DNA of 14,083 bases from CAYZXU01 sp964482535 (GTDB lineage: Bacteria > Desulfobacterota > Desulfobacteria > Desulfobacterales > BuS5), in contig CAYZXU010000062.1 of NCBI GenBank assembly GCA_964482535.1, forward strand, positions 1-14,083, written 5' to 3'. Below are positions 12,342-14,083 of the stretch, in pieces (position 1 is the first letter of the stretch; every line of letters begins with the position of its first letter). A program made the position numbers and the translations under genes. The notes below the pieces were generated by a model. That model searched no databases and had not been told where the DNA came from. It saw only the letters and a program-made list of their open reading frames with translations.

Positions 12342-13166
12342 ATGAAAATAAAAAATAAGGTTGCACTGGTACTTGGGGGTATCAAGGGAATAGGGAAGGG
12401 TATTGGGCTTGCCCTTGCCGAGGAGGGGGCAAAAGTTGCCCTGAACTATTTTGACTGGGAAGAGAGCCTTGACGAGTGTAGGCGTGATTTTGAAAGCACA
12501 GGAAAAGAATATCTGATTGCCAGGACAAATCTGCTTGATACAAAAAAAATACCGCAACTTATAAAAAAAGTTATTGATCGGTTCGGTCGTCTCGATATTC
12601 TGATAAATAATATTGAACGTGGAGGATGGCCAGTTGTCCACGGAGAGTATGTTCAGGATCAGTGGGATCTTGAAATGGCCACCACACTTCGCGCAAAAAG
12701 ATGGATTTTCGATTCAGCCATTAAATACCTTAAGGCATCAGGTGACGGAGTCGTAATAAATTTTTCTTCCATTGCAGGTATAACAGGCAGATCAGGTCCT
12801 GCATCATTAATATTTAACGAAGGATATTCTGCTGCAAACCGCGGAATATCTCTGCTCACTGAAACATGGGCACGGATTGGAGCGCCGGAAATCCGGGTTA
12901 ATGAAATCATGTTAGGTTTTTTTGAAACCAGGCATGGAGAAAAAACCAGGGGCTGGGGGCTCCTCACTGAAGCTCAAAAAAAAGCCCTTATTGAACATAC
13001 CCTGCTCCAGCGGGCAGGTGCAATTGATGATGTTGTAAAGGCCGTAAAATTTATAATCAAAGATGCTCCCTATATGACGGGCAGTATTCTTCGCCTTGAT
13101 GGAGGATATGTTTTAGGGGGGGAAAAGGTTCTGCCCATGCCTGAACCTGATAAGTCTTTAAATTAA
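12342..13166 (+). CDS. Short-chain dehydrogenase/reductase family protein, catalytic Lys missing
   Basis: A 274-aa Rossmann-fold SDR protein. The nucleotide-binding glycine motif is GGIKGIGKGIG (residues 12-22, with Gly in place of the common Thr), then D85 in RLDILINN (N89, N90). The serine block is NFSSIAG (S143) and the tyrosine is Y162 in GYSAANRG. The active-site lysine four residues after Tyr is N166, and the helix position that normally holds the catalytic Asn reads ATTLRAK with Thr. The C-terminal DAPYMTGSILRLDGGYVLGG is typical. The fold and cofactor site therefore look kept while two of four tetrad residues are lost. Start: ATG at 12342, which gives the normal MKIKNKVALVLGG; a longer reading from 12303 would start inside the palindrome. 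Substrate unknown. Confidence 0.88.
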   Translation: MKIKNKVALVLGGIKGIGKGIGLALAEEGAKVALNYFDWEESLDECRRDFESTGKEYLIARTNLLDTKKIPQLIKKVIDRFGRLDILINNIERGGWPVVHGEYVQDQWDLEMATTLRAKRWIFDSAIKYLKASGDGVVINFSSIAGITGRSGPASLIFNEGYSAANRGISLLTETWARIGAPEIRVNEIMLGFFETRHGEKTRGWGLLTEAQKKALIEHTLLQRAGAIDDVVKAVKFIIKDAPYMTGSILRLDGGYVLGGEKVLPMPEPDKSLN

Positions 13167-13209
13167 GAATCAACACTATTTGAGCTTAAAAAGAGGAGAA
13201 AAATCCATT

Positions 13210-14083
13210 ATGAAAAAAAAGTCTGTTTTTGTAATAATTATAATTTTTTTTATATTCTTTTGCCACAGCTCTTTTGCCGGTACTCAGGACCAGGATTTTG
13301 TTTATTTAAAAAACGGGGATGTTATTAAGGGAGAGATAATTAAGCTGGACACCACTAATGTTATTATAAAAACAGATACAGGTACTAAAACCTTTAAATT
13401 TACAGATGTTTATACAATTTCCAAAGACAAAATTGATGAAAACAGTTATGAATTAATTAAAGCGAAAAATGGTAAAGTAAAAAATCTTGTTCAAATGCAT
13501 ACATTGGGGATAGGCGCAGAGAGTTCCCATATAAAATATAACGAACCGGGCGTGATGGAGCAGAAGGGTTACATGTATGGCATTAACGGTTTTTATGCAT
13601 ATCATAATAATTTCATGCTCAAAACAGATATCAGGTACAGCCAGGGCGAGGTCGATTATAAAAGCAATGGAACCGGCAAAATAAATAATATAGATGATTA
13701 TATTTTTGAAGTCAGGGGGCTGGCAGGTTATGATTTTGAACTGTCCTGCAAAGAATTTATTACACCATATATCGGTTTTGGCTACAGATACCTAAACGAT
13801 GATATGTCAGGAAAACAGTCATCAACGGAGGCTTTGGGTTACGAAAGAGAATCATTTTACTACTACATTCCCATTGGTTTTGAAGCCGTCAGCAGATTAG
13901 ACACAAGATGGTCTGTTACAGTAAAACTGGAGTATGACTATTTTTTTGACGGTAAACAGAAAAGCAGGCTAAGTGACGCTGGAGGTGACGATATAACTTC
14001 TGACCAGTATGACGGCTACGGCATGAGAGGTTCCATAAAAATATTATATGATTATTCATATGCAAAAATTTCATTTGAACCTT
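13210..14083 (+). CDS. Outer-membrane beta-barrel protein, 3' end cut by window
   Basis: The frame is open from ATG 13210 to the end of the window (291 codons seen). A GAGGAG site is 11 bases upstream. Residues 1-23 are a signal peptide: MKKK, a long hydrophobic core, then HSSFA with likely cleavage before GTQ. Next is a short strand domain, VYLKNGDVIKGEIIKLDTTN, then VIIKTDTGTKTFKF, similar to the N-terminal part of YdiY/DUF481-type outer-membrane proteins. From about residue 95 it has alternating, aromatic-rich strands such as YGINGFYAYHNNFMLKTDIRYS and TPYIGFGYRYL, typical of a barrel with facing Tyr/Phe girdles. It lacks a lipobox. Function is unknown; porin, receptor or structural barrel are all possible. 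It follows the SDR gene by 43 bases and may share its transcript. Confidence 0.8.
   Translation, partial: MKKKSVFVIIIIFFIFFCHSSFAGTQDQDFVYLKNGDVIKGEIIKLDTTNVIIKTDTGTKTFKFTDVYTISKDKIDENSYELIKAKNGKVKNLVQMHTLGIGAESSHIKYNEPGVMEQKGYMYGINGFYAYHNNFMLKTDIRYSQGEVDYKSNGTGKINNIDDYIFEVRGLAGYDFELSCKEFITPYIGFGYRYLNDDMSGKQSSTEALGYERESFYYYIPIGFEAVSRLDTRWSVTVKLEYDYFFDGKQKSRLSDAGGDDITSDQYDGYGMRGSIKILYDYSYAKISFEP

Overview
The window looks like a chromosomal piece from an AT-rich, Gram-negative, anaerobic bacterium. The best guess is a sulfate-reducing member of the Desulfobacterota (old Deltaproteobacteria). The gene order KH protein-rimM-trmD-SPOUT methyltransferase-rplS-rnhB-yraN, and the mix of NifU/NifS-like, rhodanese and CxxCC genes, fit that group. 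The outer-membrane protein at the right end and MurJ show a diderm cell. A run of exactly 100 N (7839-7938) marks a scaffold join in a draft or metagenome assembly. The species cannot be named from the sequence.

Layout. (1) 47-4236, plus strand: a tightly packed translation and RNA-processing operon: khpA, rimM, trmD, a second SPOUT RNA methyltransferase, rplS, rnhB, an unrecognised 220-aa gene, and yraN. Several junctions overlap, and two starts are TTG. (2) 4279-7502, plus strand: a sulfur/Fe-S style cluster. It holds an IscU/NifU-type scaffold with an added C-terminal zinc-ribbon-like tail, a NifS/IscS homologue, a BtrH_N-type protein, and a membrane-anchored rhodanese. (3) 10090-7491, minus strand: murJ, ftsB/divIC, a small TPR protein, and a Cys-rich gene broken by the assembly gap. 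(4) 10242-14083, plus strand: alr (alanine racemase), a CxxCC (YkgJ-type) protein, an SDR-family protein behind a palindromic operator-like site, and a truncated outer-membrane beta-barrel gene that runs off the end.

The most interesting point is the NifS homologue at 4802-5980. Its fold motifs and mobile-loop cysteine (C330) are kept. The PLP Schiff-base lysine is Thr (T207), and the residues around it, the usual Gln after the PLP aspartate and the substrate-binding Arg near the C-terminus also look replaced. It sits directly behind an intact IscU-like scaffold and two genes ahead of a rhodanese. My hypothesis is a scaffold-desulfurase pair that no longer takes sulfur from cysteine but works with sulfide or persulfide, as suggested for the Lys-lacking IscS of Archaeoglobus fulgidus. 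A second family member with lost catalytic residues, the SDR at 12342-13166, has Asn in place of the YxxxK lysine.

No tRNA, rRNA, CRISPR array, insertion sequence or phage gene was seen. Apart from the N run, no stretch over 300 bases lacks a gene.
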